Shown here in pieces: positions 36,459 to 45,024 of a stretch of DNA of 52,500 nt. The stretch comes from Pseudomonadota bacterium. GTDB taxonomy: Bacteria > Bdellovibrionota_B > Oligoflexia > Silvanigrellales > Silvanigrellaceae. Position 1 is the stretch's first letter, and every line of letters begins with the position of its first letter. The position numbers were made by a program, and so were the translations under genes. The DNA lies in NCBI GenBank assembly GCA_009926615.1, contig RFOM01000024.1:1-52500 (forward strand), given 5' to 3'. The notes below the pieces were generated by a model, which saw only the letters and a program-made list of their open reading frames with translations, was not told the origin of the DNA and did not search any database.

Positions 36459-36983
36459 ATGCCTCATAAGCAAGACAGTGAACTTCTCGTGTGGTTTTAC
36501 AAACAGACCAAAAACTCGCTTAGTGATATATGTTCTGGTGCTATAGTCAATATTCTTGTAACAAATATTGACCCTCCCTTTTGCCATGTAGAATTGCAAT
36601 TCGATGATGGTATGGCAATTAGTGTTACTAAGAATCACAAAGTCTCGATGCGAAAGCGGAGCTTTGACCCGATGTACTACACTTGTATTAAGATTCCAGT
36701 GTCGTTGGAGGTTTGTATACATGCAAAATCAGAAGCCAATGCATACATTAACCAGCCATTCGGCTACATTGGCAACAACACAACGTTTTGTAGCAAGCTA
36801 GTCTGTAAAATTCTGAAGAGTAGCATGGCAGTCAAAGGTCTTGGAGACCCGAATTTCACATCGCCGAGTACGCTATACAAGCAATTAGTTTCGAAAACTA
36901 CCCAAGACATTCTATCAAAGCCCGAATATTTCCCGATTGGGTTTAAAAGTGAAATGATACACTTACTCGCAGTAACTCCGTAG
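36459..36983 (+). CDS. Permuted NlpC/P60-like cysteine peptidase or amidase
   Basis: A 174-residue protein starting at MPHKQDSELLVWFYK, with a TATATAT box about 14-21 nt upstream. It has His43 in FCHVELQFDDG and Cys111 in FCSKLVCKIL, in the His-before-Cys order of circularly permuted NlpC/P60 (papain-like) enzymes such as the YiiX and poxvirus G6 groups. The SPSTLYKQL stretch near 137-145 also fits viral members of this class, as I remember them. It could act on lipid, acyl or peptide bonds. The fold call is by motif only. Confidence 0.6.
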   Translation: MPHKQDSELLVWFYKQTKNSLSDICSGAIVNILVTNIDPPFCHVELQFDDGMAISVTKNHKVSMRKRSFDPMYYTCIKIPVSLEVCIHAKSEANAYINQPFGYIGNNTTFCSKLVCKILKSSMAVKGLGDPNFTSPSTLYKQLVSKTTQDILSKPEYFPIGFKSEMIHLLAVTP

Positions 36984-37063
36984 AGTACCTGCTAAATACC
37001 TCGTGTTATCCATAGGTCTCATGTACATGAATTTCAAATAGATTGATACAACGAAATACCTTT

Positions 37064-38245
37064 TCATTTGATCTTCTTCCCAGTATTCAATGTACTTGAC
37101 TGGGTTGATGTATAAGGCCATCCACTCTTAGATCCAAAAGTCAGCATAAACCGTTTACGTCTTGTATTGTCTATAGAAAACGGAGTGATCTTGTGTTGTT
37201 TTTGGACGTCTTGTATGGGAACAAATATACTTGACATTGATGAAGTAGGTGCCTGTGTCTTAATGCCAATGGTATGCAACAAACTCTTCAGTGTTGAATC
37301 CTGTGAAATTTGCTCTGGAGGGTGTAACAAGGTACGAGCGAGAGCCTCCCCGATGTCCATGAGTCCGAGAGTGCACGCAAATCCAAAAATTACCCACATG
37401 AGGACATAGGGAATCTTCAAATCAAAGTACATGACGCTCAATGGTGCTGTGGCCATTTGACACACATGTATGATTATGAACAGAATAAGTGCTGCTATGT
37501 TTGCCCTGTCAAATATAACTGCCGCCAGTGCGCCAGTAAACAAGTCACCGCACGCAATGATTCCGGCTAATAGCAGCACTCGCATGGACATGACACTCTT
37601 GGCTCCTGGCTTCTGATCGAAGAACACAATATTGTCTTGTTCGGGGCATCCTTGTTTGCAGCCAAGGGTAAAGTTTTCTTGAATCGTGTACGATGACATG
37701 AAGATCAGAATTGTCAGCACATTGATAACCATAATACGTCGTGCGGAAGTCTGGCCTGTGATTTTATCAGAGACAAGCTTCCCCGACGCCACGATCTGCA
37801 ATCCACCACACCAGACCAATAGCGGTAACAGCACGGCCATGTATATAGAGTACGAATACTGCCAGAGCACTGTGCCCGGGTTCCTGCAGCTGGTTCCCCA
37901 GAGCTGACACAGCAGCAAAGGCCAGTTTCGTTTCTCAAACGTGTAAATAAAACTGCTTTGAAAACACACCCATAAGCCCGCTGTAGTCACGAGACGCCCT
38001 GCGCTTCGCGAAAACGCGTGGCATATATCCTCTGCGAGCTCCCCTAGTCGGCTGGCCTTGACGACACTGCATATTATTAAGAGTAAAAGTGAGTAGCCAA
38101 GGATCACCAATACACTCGTCCCCATAACCGGCCAGGTCTCGTCTGCAGGCCAGTAGAACACATCCATGCGCTGTGCAACTACAACTGTACTCAAAAGTCC
38201 AAACACGATGGCCTCGACGGTGAGCACGTACACCAACTCATTCAT
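37064..38245 (-). CDS. Multi-pass membrane protein, 393 aa
   Basis: About eight membrane segments, for example VLTVEAIVFGLLSTVVVA (about 7-24), TSVLVILGYSLLLLIICSVV, MAVLLPLLVWCGGLQIV, VINVLTILIFMSSYTI, VLLLAGIIACGDLFTGALAA and YVLMWVIFGFACTLGLM. One loop carries several cysteines (LGCKQGCPEQ) and is probably luminal and disulphide-bonded. The C-terminal tail of about 75 residues is polar and basic. No transporter family recognised. Convergent with the peptidase gene ending at 36983. Confidence 0.7.
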   Translation of the reverse strand: MNELVYVLTVEAIVFGLLSTVVVAQRMDVFYWPADETWPVMGTSVLVILGYSLLLLIICSVVKASRLGELAEDICHAFSRSAGRLVTTAGLWVCFQSSFIYTFEKRNWPLLLCQLWGTSCRNPGTVLWQYSYSIYMAVLLPLLVWCGGLQIVASGKLVSDKITGQTSARRIMVINVLTILIFMSSYTIQENFTLGCKQGCPEQDNIVFFDQKPGAKSVMSMRVLLLAGIIACGDLFTGALAAVIFDRANIAALILFIIIHVCQMATAPLSVMYFDLKIPYVLMWVIFGFACTLGLMDIGEALARTLLHPPEQISQDSTLKSLLHTIGIKTQAPTSSMSSIFVPIQDVQKQHKITPFSIDNTRRKRFMLTFGSKSGWPYTSTQSSTLNTGKKIK

Positions 38246-38376
38246 GTCTTACATCCCGTTAATACTGGATACATTTATTCTATATCTTCATGCACCTTGG
38301 CTTGTAGCACGTGGCGCCGTCTGCGCGTCATGTTCAATAACAAGTAGCGTATGCCATATTTAATAATGCGTGGTCC

Positions 38377-39366
38377 ATGGCACCCGACTCCAAGAACAAT
38401 AGACCGCTGCCCGAAGGCATAAAATGCGTGCGTCTCCGGTGTGACCAGGGGTCTCCACTGGCGCGCGGCGTCATCAATGACAGAGATGTTTATGGAGTCA
38501 TGGGGGAAACTAAAACCTGCTTGCACCTTTTTGACATATCACAGTACCGCGCGTCGGGGGAGATGAAACGCATTGGCTCGGGCGTCGGCGGGTGTGTTCA
38601 GTTCCGGAAGAGCTGGTTCGAGGCCGCCGAGCCCCCGTGTGCGCGCGAGGTTGAGTGTTTTTCTCACACGGTCCCACAGAAGCAAAAGTACACGCTGCGA
38701 CAGTCGCGTTTACCAGACGAGATGTTGATTTGGGACGCGCATGGAGGCGTGGACCGCTACACGGGGCGTCTCCGCGAGGATTACTCGAGTATGAAGACAC
38801 CGGTGCATCGCGATCACGTGCTCGAGGTGCAGATGCTGGAGACGGTTCTCGACACCGCGTTTCCGTGGACAGGAAGCCTGGACGCCAGAGGAGTGGAGGT
38901 CGCAAGACAGGTGCTCTTCCCGTTCCTCAACGGCAACGGCGAGTTCCGTAAGGAGTTGCTGAACCTGAATAACACAGAGGACATCCTCAACCAGTACTGG
39001 AAGGGCGGCTCGGTGAGACTGTGGCGCAAGCACTTTCACGAAACCGGGGGCGACGTCAAAGTTATGCGGCAGCGGCTCGGGGGAGACGCGTCCCTCGCAG
39101 GGCTCCTACGCGCCAGCATGCGGGTCGACAGCGACGGCCAGGCCCTCCAGGCGCTAGCCGTCGACAAGTGGAAAGGCAGAGGGGCGCGCGCGCAAGCCTC
39201 ATACCGCCCGTCGTGGACCCGCGCAGTGGACGCCGCCATGGGCTTGACAGGGCGCAAGCTCGTCGAACGCCTGAGTGAACACGACGGAGAAACACACTTC
39301 CTGCTCGTGGCGGAGGCCCTCGAAGATGTTCTACGCAAGATGGAGCTCAAGGGGTTCACACGCTAG
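38377..39366 (+). CDS. Unassigned protein with HNH-like motif, 329 aa
   Basis: Start at MAPDSKNNRPLPEG, with CATATTTAATA about 12-22 nt upstream. Residues 145-152 read HRDHVLEVQ; the Asp-His pair plus Glu, with an Asn-rich ELLNLNNTEDILNQYWKGG about 45 residues later, resembles HNH/ββα-metal nucleases but lacks a certain second His/Asn ligand. The C-terminal third is basic and helical. No signal peptide. Nuclease function is a guess. Confidence 0.55.
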   Translation: MAPDSKNNRPLPEGIKCVRLRCDQGSPLARGVINDRDVYGVMGETKTCLHLFDISQYRASGEMKRIGSGVGGCVQFRKSWFEAAEPPCAREVECFSHTVPQKQKYTLRQSRLPDEMLIWDAHGGVDRYTGRLREDYSSMKTPVHRDHVLEVQMLETVLDTAFPWTGSLDARGVEVARQVLFPFLNGNGEFRKELLNLNNTEDILNQYWKGGSVRLWRKHFHETGGDVKVMRQRLGGDASLAGLLRASMRVDSDGQALQALAVDKWKGRGARAQASYRPSWTRAVDAAMGLTGRKLVERLSEHDGETHFLLVAEALEDVLRKMELKGFTR

Positions 39367-39495
39367 CACCGCGCAGGCGAGTTTATGATCGAAATCATTA
39401 CACACTGGATTTGGGCGTGTCAGAGGCGCTCTGGACTCACGGGAGACGTGCTCTCGCCGTAGAACCAGGTGTTTCAGAGTCAAACAAACTTTCTG

Positions 39496-39501
39496 TTTAT
39501 T
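39496..39501 (-). terminator. Poly(A) signal
   Basis: AATAAA on the minus strand about 50 nt after the stop of the oxygenase gene at 39548. Confidence 0.5.
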
Positions 39502-39547
39502 ACAATATCACACTCAACGAGCGCGCTCACAAAACACCGACACGTGT

Positions 39548-40894
39548 CTACTTTGGCCATTCCTTCTGGCCTGTGATGTAGAGGCCAAGGGGGGTGAATT
39601 GAAAAGGCGTAAAATTCCCGTCTTTCCACTTCCAAGGCCTCATGTCCACAACCTCTTTGCCAAGTTTTGTCGTACGCGTTGTGACCAGCGCCTCATGTGC
39701 CTTGGGGGTCAACTTGTCAACAACAGTCTTCTGGAGCATAAAGGGAAAGTTTGTGAACTTTTTAGGGAAGAAGTGTACCCTGTCTCCGGAAGGCCAAAAC
39801 TCGGGAATGCTACCTTCCTTGTACGATTTTACGAGGGCCTCTCGTTGTTCTTTGGACACCTCAGGGCCAAATCCCAGATAGAATCCAATGCTGATGGGTG
39901 TTTCGCGACCGAACGACGGGTGTCCGTGGAGAATTTTCGGCGACCACAAAACAATGGATCCAGCGGGTATCTCGAAAGCCTTCTGTTTTCCAAACAAGTC
40001 CCATGGATCTTTGACGGGACCTGGCTCGATTGCAAACTTCGCGACACCGTGTTTGCGGCCGGGATACAGTGGCGCATACACTTCGTTAAACCCCTTCAGA
40101 AACTCGTCCGTGTTAGATCCTGGCACACAGATAAATTTGCATGCTGTGATGCAGACCTTGCCCTGAATAAGCGAATCTATGTCCGATCTTATCGCACGAG
40201 GATCTAAGTCGAAGTGTAGAAAAACTTCGCCCTGTGTGACTGTAGGAACTCGAAAAATCGCACGGTTGAAGTCACAGTTGATACGCTCGTTGTCAAGCAA
40301 AAGCGTGATCGCCCGGTAGAGCTGTTCATCCTGGCGAATTTTGTTTTCAATGTCCAGATGAAACGACGGGGGAGTGCATGGGGCTCCAAACGTGGCGTGT
40401 GGAGGTAAAGCGTTCTTGAGTCGACGCAGGTTCTCTGAAGTGATCCTACTGTCGAGAAGCACGTTGACAATGTCGTCAATGTCTTCGTCATTATCAATGT
40501 GGATTTCTTTTTTGTTTTTGAGCTTGAAGTTGAGCAAGAATTCCTTCCGGTACGGCATTTGCCTGAATATGGATGTGACAAACTCGCGCACTGCTTGGCG
40601 CGTGTTGATTTTGTCCCCCAAATGGATGCAGACAATCCCATTTTCGTCGTAGAAACTCTTCATTTCACGAGCGTGGTCGGGGTCCCCGAGCTTGTCGATC
40701 GAGAATATCTTGTCGAACTTGGCTGTTGGGACCTCGAATTTCAGTTTCTTAGGAACCGAAGTTGGAGACACCTTCTGTTTCTTGCGTTGGCTCCCCTGAT
40801 TCAAAACTGGGGATCCAGACTCTTCCGCGAGACCCTTTTTGCGTTTGTCGCGCACTGTTGGCTCACTGCGCATTTCTTCATTGTATGTTTGCAT
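39548..40894 (-). CDS. PhyH-like Fe(II)/2-oxoglutarate dioxygenase
   Basis: A 448-residue protein. Catalytic elements of the phytanoyl-CoA dioxygenase type are visible: the HxD pair in VFLHFDLDPRAI (His227, Asp229), then a distal His in SPKILHGHPSFGRETPISI (His323 or His325) and Arg330 as the 2-oxoglutarate-binding residue. A basic N-terminal part with KRKKGLAEE and RKKQK could be a nuclear signal. Related oxygenases are found in other large DNA viruses. Substrate unknown; protein, nucleic acid or small molecule hydroxylation are all possible. A CTTATATAC-like box lies 21-29 nt upstream. Confidence 0.78.
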   Translation of the reverse strand: MQTYNEEMRSEPTVRDKRKKGLAEESGSPVLNQGSQRKKQKVSPTSVPKKLKFEVPTAKFDKIFSIDKLGDPDHAREMKSFYDENGIVCIHLGDKINTRQAVREFVTSIFRQMPYRKEFLLNFKLKNKKEIHIDNDEDIDDIVNVLLDSRITSENLRRLKNALPPHATFGAPCTPPSFHLDIENKIRQDEQLYRAITLLLDNERINCDFNRAIFRVPTVTQGEVFLHFDLDPRAIRSDIDSLIQGKVCITACKFICVPGSNTDEFLKGFNEVYAPLYPGRKHGVAKFAIEPGPVKDPWDLFGKQKAFEIPAGSIVLWSPKILHGHPSFGRETPISIGFYLGFGPEVSKEQREALVKSYKEGSIPEFWPSGDRVHFFPKKFTNFPFMLQKTVVDKLTPKAHEALVTTRTTKLGKEVVDMRPWKWKDGNFTPFQFTPLGLYITGQKEWPK

Positions 40895-40914
40895 TGTATC
40901 GCTATACAGAACGT

Positions 40915-40923
40915 CTTATATAC
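40915..40923 (-). promoter_or_regulatory. TATA box
   Basis: GTATATAAG on the minus strand upstream of the ATG at 40894. Confidence 0.5.
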
Positions 40924-41039
40924 TCTCGAGCACCAACGATCACTTCTTTTTTCAAAGCTGTCGTGGCCGACCACTCCCTGTTTCTAACAGACTACAACCG
41001 ATTTTTATAAGCTGTCGTTGTTCGCGGGCATAAAATTTT

Positions 41040-41111
41040 GGGAAGTTGGAGACTGGCGGGAAGTTGGAGACTGGCGGGAAGTTGGAGACTGGCGGGAAGT
41101 TGGAGACTGGC
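41040..41111 (+). repeat. Four 18-bp repeats carrying GTTGGAGAC before a TATA-like box
   Basis: Four identical copies of GGGAAGTTGGAGACTGGC end three bases before CTATTTAAT (about 41114-41122), which is 40 nt before the ATG at 41160. The array therefore sits like an upstream activator cluster. The core GTTGGAGAC occurs at other promoters in the window. Confidence 0.85.
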
Positions 41112-41159
41112 TCCTATTTAATCGTCCGTGCTAAATTCTGTGCAAACATCCGATCTACT

Positions 41160-41542
41160 ATGCCACAGCCACGCGAACAGACACGCACGCCCTCGCCTGT
41201 GCGCAGCCCGCGCGAGTGCCCTGGAGCGCCAAAGCGCTCGCGCAGGATGCGCCCCGCGCCTGTCTCCGCGAAAGTCTCTCGCTTGTTGTCGGAAGAGCTG
41301 GAGAAGGTAGCGGCCGCCGCCGGTCTCGCTATGGAGACAGAGGCCGAGGGCGCGTGTGGGGTCTAGTCGCCCGCCGACAGCGCCGCAGAGTTCCGCGCGA
41401 GGTCAAGATAGCGGCGCGCAGCGCCCCGCCCGTGGCCGCGAGCGCGCATCCCGGCCTGCAGCCGCCGGTGGTGTTGCAGGCAGTCACAGAGATAGAGAAG
41501 GCCGCGGCTGCCGCCGCTTTCACAGTGCAGGCAGAAGTATAG
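41160..41542 (+). CDS. Small basic/Ala-rich protein, apparently frameshifted
   Basis: The frame from the ATG at 41160 (MPQPREQTRTPSPVRSPREC) gives 68 residues and stops at 41366. Another frame, ending at 41542, continues with REVKIAARSAPPV and ends EIEKAAAAAAFTVQAEV. The two frames carry related ends (ELEKVAAAAGLAMETEA and EIEKAAAAAAFTVQAEV), so an internal duplication with a frameshift between the copies is likely. AATAAA follows at 41591. The N-terminus is rich in Ser-Pro and Arg, as in nucleic-acid-binding proteins. Which form is translated is not clear. Confidence 0.45.
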
Positions 41543-41590
41543 ATCGCGCCGAAAGTGCCCATCGCGTGCCTGCTCACTTGCATGGTTTGA

Positions 41591-41596
41591 AATAAA
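41591..41596 (+). terminator. Poly(A) signal
   Basis: AATAAA about 50 nt after the second frame of the gene at 41160-41542. Confidence 0.45.
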
Positions 41597-41702
41597 TTCC
41601 GTGTGCTATTTTGCAAGTGCGTGTATATCAGTGTGTGTACATTCGAGGCCAAAGACCGGGTGTGTCCGAAGACGCGTTGAAACCATGGACTGGTAGATGT
41701 CG

Positions 41703-41708
41703 TTTATT
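41703..41708 (-). terminator. Poly(A) signal
   Basis: AATAAA on the minus strand about 100 nt after the stop at 41809. Confidence 0.45.
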
Positions 41709-41808
41709 CGCGTAAAATACATAAAATTAAGCATGTGAAATAAAATATATAAATCAAGCACATGAAACTTTGCGTACAAAGTTGAACGCAGATCCAAGAA
41801 GTCATTTC

Positions 41809-42483
41809 CTAAATCTCTTTTGTCTCGTCCTCTTCAACAAGAGGCATCATCAGACGCAAAAGTAGGAGTTGTCTTGGGTCATACTTTACATCTTTGCAGT
41901 TGAGGAGATACTCGTGATATGCCTTGGCTAAGATATGCTTCAGAATCTCGGTTTTATTCGTGCGGGCCTCGTCTTTTATTCTTGCCTTCTTCCTCTCCAT
42001 GAAGTTCTCTGTATCCGAATGTATTTGTCTTCGACCACGCTTTCCTGTACTGAGTCTCGTAACAGGAATTTCAAAATCAGGTCTCTTGACCAATTCAAGA
42101 GTTTTCCGAACTTGGTCTACGACATCTGGACAGATTACATCCATTATCGACTGAAGGTTCTGTGGACTGTTAGTCCTTGTTAAAATGTTTGCATATAATC
42201 CAAACAGTGTGTCTTTGCTGTAACAACGGTTAGTAATTGGACAAAAAAACTCATCTTTCGCTGGCATTGGTTTCTTAGCCCTCCACATAAACCTATTATA
42301 CACAACAAAATCGCGTCCACCGTCTGTAAACCCGTCCGGCAGTGTGACGGGGTCCGTCTCCAAGTCCTCTATGTCGATTGGAATGGGCTCTTCAGTTAAT
42401 TGCGACTGCACCCTCAATTCCGGCAATAGATCAGGCATGTTCTCGGAATCTTCCACGATGTAGTTCATCCCATAATTAGTCAT
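41809..42483 (-). CDS. U-box-like protein, 224 aa
   Basis: Start at MTNYGMNYIVEDSENM (42483), with CATATATAAG about 24-31 nt upstream. Residues about 42-95 read like a degenerate U-box: DPVTLPDGFTDGGRDFVVYN (compare Asp-Pro-Val, Gly-x-Thr), a Trp, then KPMPAKDEFFCPITN. The U-box is the zinc-free relative of the RING and gives E3 ubiquitin ligase activity. The C-terminal half is basic and helical with KRGRRQIHSD and RKKARIKDEARTNK. If the match is right, the protein could be a ligase acting near nucleic acid. The match is moderate. Confidence 0.5.
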   Translation of the reverse strand: MTNYGMNYIVEDSENMPDLLPELRVQSQLTEEPIPIDIEDLETDPVTLPDGFTDGGRDFVVYNRFMWRAKKPMPAKDEFFCPITNRCYSKDTLFGLYANILTRTNSPQNLQSIMDVICPDVVDQVRKTLELVKRPDFEIPVTRLSTGKRGRRQIHSDTENFMERKKARIKDEARTNKTEILKHILAKAYHEYLLNCKDVKYDPRQLLLLRLMMPLVEEDETKEI

Positions 42484-42506
42484 TGTATGATCTCCTACTA
42501 TGCCAC

Positions 42507-42514
42507 TTATATAT
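42507..42514 (-). promoter_or_regulatory. TATA box
   Basis: ATATATAAG on the minus strand; it favours the start at 42483 over the open frame from 42522. Confidence 0.5.
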
Positions 42515-42683
42515 GAGACCAACTAAAACGTGTTTCAAAATACCGTAATATAAAGTCGGAAATTGTACTATACTACATTAAAATAGTTTGTGTTAGACAG
42601 ATAAACGATGTCCATTTATGTGTTTAGCGGAAAAAAAAACAGAATCAAATCTTCCCGAAAGACTTGTCTAGCACGAGTATGCC

Positions 42684-44717
42684 ATGATGGAGCCACAAAC
42701 GACTCCCGAAGGCGACGCCGACCTTTCCGTGGCGGACAGACAAGACACAATGTCTGATCACGACATGACTTCGGTCTGCGAAGCTTTTCCATCGCGTGTG
42801 GTTGTAGGTGAGAACGGACACGCAGCGCTCTCAGCCGAGGGTCTAGGTGATCACCTACTGGCACTTTTCGACAAGCTAGTCCGGGGCGCGGATGCAACCA
42901 AAGGTCCTCAAAGCGTGTGTGCCCTGGTCGAGGATGTGCTCGCGGACGCGCGCTTGCGTGTGGACATCGAGAGCGTCAAAGATCTCTTCGTGATGGCGTT
43001 CCAGACGCGGTGGTGTAGGGGCGGGAAGGGCGAGAAAAGACTCTTCTACACACTGATGAGGATTTTATACGCGCGCTTCCCGGTCGTCGTACGCGGACTC
43101 CTGCACCTGATCCCGGAGTATGGATACTGGAAGGATCTCCTCCTGTTGCTCGGCGAGTGTCCGTCAGACGCGGGTGCACGTACAGAGACGGGCGCGGGAG
43201 ACAGCCGCGGTGTGGACTACAGCGCACTTCATGCCGACGTCTGGGCACTTTTCGCACAGCAGCTCAAGCGCGATGAAGCTGAACTGGTGAGTGCAGAGTC
43301 AGAGAATCGCGCACCACAGATCTCACTGTGTGCCAAGTATGCACCCTCGGAGGGTGGCGCGCACAGCAAGACCTTGAACGCAGACCGCGAGATCTGCAAG
43401 GTGCTATTTCCTTACGAGTGGGCGCTTGATCCATCGTCGAAGCACGCACTGCGCAGGTACCGGCAGATGCTGTCTCGTCTTCGCAAGAAGCTGGCTGTGA
43501 CGGAGGCGTTGATGTGCGCACGGCGCTGGCATGAGATCGAGTTCGAGCGCGTACCGTCCCTGTGCATGGACCGTCAGAAGTACGCGTTTCTGAATGAAGA
43601 CCCCAAGGGCAAGCCTATCCACCCCGAAGACTCGTTGCGTGTTGCCTGTCGCGAGAACCTACTGCGTCACATTGAGACGAAAGGCGTCTCGGCCCTCAAG
43701 GGCAAGCAGCTCTTTCCACACGAGCTTGTGGGGCAGGTGATGGGTCCGGCGGGGAATCGCCTCTCAACAGCCGTGTCGACCGTGCTCGACGTGCAATGGG
43801 TCGCGATGCGCACCGCGTTACTCGAGCAGGTCGAAGCACGGCGCTCCGAGCTTGCGCGCGCTGCGGCGCCCGTAGAGACCGCCGACGCCCTCAAGCTCGC
43901 CGTTGATGCATGTCCCAACTTTGCTGTGTTGTCCATTGCCAAGGACGCGGCGATCGAGACGGCAGTCGCGAGTGGTGCCGCGAAGCCCGTTGGTCTTGCG
44001 CGTATCGTGCCGATGGCGGACGTTTCGGGGTCCATGATAGGCCTGCCCATGATGGTGTCGATCGCACTGGGCATTTTGGCGTCTGAAGTCACACACAAGT
44101 CGTTCCGTGACAAAGTCCTCACATTCCACGAGAACCCCAGCTGGCACGACCTGAGCGGAGAAACGTCGTTTGTGGAAAAAGTACGGAAGTTGCAAATGGC
44201 CGAGTGGGGTCAGAGCACTAACTTGTGCGCGGCAATGAGACTTATCGCGGAGATAGTGCGTAAGGAGAATCTTGGTCCCCATGAGATCCCGGACCTCCTG
44301 GTGATCTCCGACATGCAATTCAACGAAGCTGAGGGTACGAAATCATGGAGCTTATCACAGCAAAAAATCAAGCACATGTTTGCCAAGCTCGGTATGAAGT
44401 TACACGGAGCGCCTCTGGACCCACCGCAAATTATCTTCTGGAATGTCCGCTCCGGTGTCGTAGGCTACCCAGCATCTGCAGACAGTAAAGGCGTTATGAT
44501 GCTGAGTGGATTCTCTCCGGCGCTGATGAAGTTTGTCCTCTCTGGGGAAATGGTGGAGGAGATCATTGTCGGTGTCGACTCCTCGGGCAACGCGATCAAA
44601 GAGAAAATTCAAACGTGTCCAAAAAAGACACTCTGTAAAGTTTTGCAGGACTCGGGTCTGAAACCCGTGCGCTCAGTCCTGGACAAGATGCCCAGAGAGT
44701 GTTTCTCGCTGGCGTAG
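42684..44717 (+). CDS. DUF2828-type protein with vWA-like domain
   Basis: A 677-residue protein. Residues about 110-150 carry RWCRGGKGEKRLFYTLM and LIPEYGYWKDLLLLLG, the usual signature of DUF2828/TROVE-like proteins known from plants, fungi and giant viruses. A vWA-like domain follows: MADVSGSMIGLPM (near residue 447) is a MIDAS Asp-x-Ser-x-Ser motif, and a Gly/Ser/Thr-containing WGQSTNLCAAMRLI comes later. These proteins are thought to have an RNA-related or chaperone-like role by analogy with Ro60, but no function is proven for this branch. Soluble, no signal peptide. Confidence 0.8.
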   Translation: MMEPQTTPEGDADLSVADRQDTMSDHDMTSVCEAFPSRVVVGENGHAALSAEGLGDHLLALFDKLVRGADATKGPQSVCALVEDVLADARLRVDIESVKDLFVMAFQTRWCRGGKGEKRLFYTLMRILYARFPVVVRGLLHLIPEYGYWKDLLLLLGECPSDAGARTETGAGDSRGVDYSALHADVWALFAQQLKRDEAELVSAESENRAPQISLCAKYAPSEGGAHSKTLNADREICKVLFPYEWALDPSSKHALRRYRQMLSRLRKKLAVTEALMCARRWHEIEFERVPSLCMDRQKYAFLNEDPKGKPIHPEDSLRVACRENLLRHIETKGVSALKGKQLFPHELVGQVMGPAGNRLSTAVSTVLDVQWVAMRTALLEQVEARRSELARAAAPVETADALKLAVDACPNFAVLSIAKDAAIETAVASGAAKPVGLARIVPMADVSGSMIGLPMMVSIALGILASEVTHKSFRDKVLTFHENPSWHDLSGETSFVEKVRKLQMAEWGQSTNLCAAMRLIAEIVRKENLGPHEIPDLLVISDMQFNEAEGTKSWSLSQQKIKHMFAKLGMKLHGAPLDPPQIIFWNVRSGVVGYPASADSKGVMMLSGFSPALMKFVLSGEMVEEIIVGVDSSGNAIKEKIQTCPKKTLCKVLQDSGLKPVRSVLDKMPRECFSLA

Positions 44718-45004
44718 GAAGTCGGTTTGGAATAAGGCGTCTTTGAGAGTCCTTGAGTGTCTATGCGTAATTAAATGCTCCGAAAATGTTTTGTGTATGC
44801 CTTAACAGGCATTGTTCCGGGAGGATGATGGAGCGTTGTAAAACATGTCCAGATTCAATGATTCTAGACCACGACAGTGATGCCCGCCTGTCTGGTGCCG
44901 GAGGCTCCTCAAGACATTATGCCTCTGATTTTCACGTGGGTGTCGTTTTCGCTGCAGCTGTAAAACACACAGAGCGTGATAATGTTTCAGTTGCACCGTC
45001 TGAG

Positions 45005-45011
45005 TTATAAG
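45005..45011 (+). promoter_or_regulatory. TATA box
   Basis: TTATAAG about 14-20 nt before the ATG at 45025. The rest of the gap from 44718 holds nothing that I can support as a gene. Confidence 0.45.
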
Positions 45012-45024
45012 TGGTAATGTGTTC

